This document shows, in pieces, positions 62,518-64,000 of a stretch of 64,000 nucleotides of DNA. Location: positions 62,001 to 126,000 of the forward strand of contig NZ_OY780957.1 of NCBI RefSeq assembly GCF_963675985.1, written 5' to 3'. Positions within the stretch are counted from its first letter, which is position 1; every line of letters starts with the position of its first letter. The stretch comes from an uncultured Roseibium sp. (GTDB taxonomy: Bacteria; Pseudomonadota; Alphaproteobacteria; Rhizobiales; Stappiaceae). The notes beneath the pieces are model-generated. The model saw only the letters and a program-made list of their open reading frames with translations, ran no database searches and had not been told where the DNA came from. The position numbers were made by a program, and so were the translations under genes.

Positions 62518-63384
62518 TTACACTCGACAAGCGGGAAATCCAAATATCTGGATATCTTGGACCTGAGAAAGACCGTTATCGCTACCAGCAATCGGTGAGG
62601 TACTGGATCGCCGAAATAGTGTACGGAAATATCCCGGCCGACTGGTATCCAGGGAAATTGTTTCATCAATTCTATAATATATGTTTCCGCTGGATATCGA
62701 AGATACAGTGACTTTGTATGTTCTGTTCGAGGGGGCAGAACCAAACATATTCGACCCGACTTCAGAATTTACCTCAGGGAACACTCTCAGCAAGGACGAA
62801 GGCGTAACCTCGCGCGCTAATTTGCTCTTTCCACTATGGAGCGTATAGTATTTCTCCAAGAAGGCGGCTGAGTTCATGGAAAACCCTGCCGCTATAAGGA
62901 CGTCTCTTGCCGATGGATATATCCCGGCGAGCGCAAGCTCCCTCACCTTCGCCGCGCTTGGCGAATTCGTATCAAACTTCCCAGTATTGTCCGCCAGCCG
63001 CAAAAACACCGGGTCCGTTACGATCCGTAAATCTACCAATCCAGCTACATCTTGAACTTGTATCGCTGTTTTGGTTGTCTCACTCAATCGACACGGGATA
63101 GGAGAGCCATTAAAGGACACGAGATGCTGGGACGTTGCTGGGCGGGAAATCCTTTGGAGAATGGCAGCCTTTGCCAAATCCAGCCCGGATTCGGACGCCA
63201 ATTCGACACGTGTTCTGGCCGCCAAACGCGCACTTTTTTTCAAGTTCCCGGACACAAGGGCGTTCAGTCCCACGACGAGGCTTGTAACCAAAACGATGAT
63301 CGCGAGCGCACTGATGAACGTATAACCCGCCTTATCCGTGGCCGCCGCCCCAACCTTGCAACCTGAAACAAATCTCATGCGCAT
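62518..63384 (-). CDS. gspK: GspK-like minor pseudopilin of type II secretion
   Basis: 288 aa. Prepilin-like leader: basic N-terminus, then DKAG followed by YTFISALAIIVLVTSLVVGLNAL (cleavage after Gly, hydrophobic helix). The body contains QVQDVAGLVDLRI and the large globular K-type region. GspK caps the pseudopilus tip. It precedes gspD on the same strand by 155 bases. Its ATG overlaps the ATG of the divergent peptidase gene inside the palindrome CATGCGCATG, so neither has a usual ribosome site. Confidence 0.78.
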   Translation of the reverse strand: MRMRFVSGCKVGAAATDKAGYTFISALAIIVLVTSLVVGLNALVSGNLKKSARLAARTRVELASESGLDLAKAAILQRISRPATSQHLVSFNGSPIPCRLSETTKTAIQVQDVAGLVDLRIVTDPVFLRLADNTGKFDTNSPSAAKVRELALAGIYPSARDVLIAAGFSMNSAAFLEKYYTLHSGKSKLAREVTPSSLLRVFPEVNSEVGSNMFGSAPSNRTYKVTVSSISSGNIYYRIDETISLDTSRPGYFRTLFRRSSTSPIAGSDNGLSQVQDIQIFGFPACRV

Positions 63385-63946
63385 GTATTATCTGCTCATA
63401 TTCGTGGTCGCCCTGTCGGCATTCTACTTAGGCTTTGAAGCGCCTGAGATTTCAAACACCACGTGGGCTGCAAGTTTGTTCATCTTACTCAGCTACGCTT
63501 CTTACATCGACATAAAGACATTCGAAATTCCGGATCTTGTCAGTATCGGCCTGTTCCCGCTTGGGGCGCTTTGGTGCGCCACGCACGCTTCGTCTTATCT
63601 CTACGAAAACCTCGCCGGATCCTGCGCCACTCTTGTCGCCCTTTCTCTATTCAACAGCTTATATAGGCGTGTGAGAGAGCAGGACGGCATTGGGTTCGGC
63701 GATATAAAATTGCTGGCTTCCTCGGTCCTTTGGATTGGGATTGCGGCGCTGCCTGCGACACTTCTCATCGCAGCCACTTCAGGCATTGTTGCAAGCCTGA
63801 TTGGGATCAGTAAAAAGGGAAGACAACAGATTGCACAACCCATTCCATTTGGCCCGCACCTCAGTCTGGGCATCTGGATCACTTGGATCGTTGGGACGCA
63901 GTCCCTGACCGACATCATCGCCCATTCCAGAGAGCTTTTTTCATGA
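63377..63946 (+). CDS. gspO: Prepilin peptidase (A24 aspartic protease)
   Basis: 189 aa from ATG 63377 (or 63383). First catalytic Asp in SYIDIKTFEIPD, second in GIGFGDIKLLAS (GxGDxK). Six to seven hydrophobic segments. It lacks the N-terminal zinc/methylase domain of large PilD proteins, so it is of the short CpaA-like type. Cleaves prepilin leaders, including those of GspK and the pseudopilin that follows. Stop overlaps the next start (ATGA). Confidence 0.9.
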   Translation: MRMYYLLIFVVALSAFYLGFEAPEISNTTWAASLFILLSYASYIDIKTFEIPDLVSIGLFPLGALWCATHASSYLYENLAGSCATLVALSLFNSLYRRVREQDGIGFGDIKLLASSVLWIGIAALPATLLIAATSGIVASLIGISKKGRQQIAQPIPFGPHLSLGIWITWIVGTQSLTDIIAHSRELFS

Positions 63947-64000
63947 CGAACAAGACGCAGTCCGGCAAAAGGACAATCAATCGCAAGAAAGCCGGCTTCA
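63943..64000 (+). CDS. Start of a type II secretion pseudopilin (runs off window)
   Basis: 19 codons. The ATG overlaps the peptidase stop. A highly basic leader (TNKTQSGKRTINRKKAG) ends exactly at KKAGF, the point where prepilin leaders are cleaved (K-x-G before F-T-L-x-E). Which pseudopilin cannot be told. Confidence 0.6.
   Translation, partial: MTNKTQSGKRTINRKKAGF

Overview
The window reads as chromosome from an alphaproteobacterium, most likely a marine Hyphomicrobiales of the Stappiaceae (Roseibium/Labrenzia-like) group. This rests on gene content, not a database search: a Caulobacter-type flagellar block (fliF-fliG-fliH-fliN-flbD-flhA) with a CtrA box, a SciP-type CtrA antagonist, the DUF1285-Nudix-DUF6111-CCA-transferase operon, and a MoxR/DUF58/DUF4159 operon.

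Positions 1-34267 are ordinary core genome, GC-rich and densely coded. In order: the start of an ABC exporter (minus), trmL and hemF (plus), an HD-GYP protein and the DUF1285-Nudix-DUF6111-cca operon (minus), the four-gene MoxR-DUF58-BatA/DUF4159 envelope operon (plus), a run of housekeeping enzymes (GNAT, glutathione transferase, VOC, Nudix, phosphoesterase, mtnA), then the flagellar block 20498-31778 (minus). The flagellar block carries visible regulatory logic: a TTAA-N7-TTAA CtrA box before fliF, sciP with its terminator next door, a sigma-54 promoter before fliK, and the sigma-54 activator FlbD in the fliF operon. mnmA, a PmtA-like methyltransferase and a tRNA-Met close the core part.

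From the 3' end of tRNA-Met (34267) the character changes. The DNA to about 60200 is lower in GC or mixed, and holds small membrane proteins, decayed genes (a HlyC-type toxin acyltransferase, an IS1380-like transposase, a truncated autotransporter), a complete IS21-family element, and four copies of a 250-370 bp structured repeat. This looks like a genomic island inserted at the tRNA; the far end is not recognised in the window.

Inside the island lies the most interesting locus, 37950-48210: a small biosynthetic cluster with a B12-binding radical SAM enzyme, fatty acyl-AMP ligase (FAAL), cytochrome P450s, acyl carrier proteins (ACPs), a thioesterase-like protein with a Cys nucleophile elbow, and a NodU/CmcH carbamoyltransferase. 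It is built from two tandem FAAL-P450-ACP-carbamoyltransferase units that have decayed in complementary ways. Unit 1 keeps a double-P450 polypeptide and an ACP but has only stumps of FAAL and carbamoyltransferase. Unit 2 keeps intact FAAL, ACP and carbamoyltransferase but an internally deleted P450. Together they make one complete set. The inferred chemistry is activation of an acyl chain onto an ACP, oxidation by P450, O-carbamoylation and release; the product is unknown.

From 60203 to the end is one flank of a type II secretion locus: secretin gspD and a gspK-like minor pseudopilin (minus), then a prepilin peptidase and the first codons of a pseudopilin (plus).
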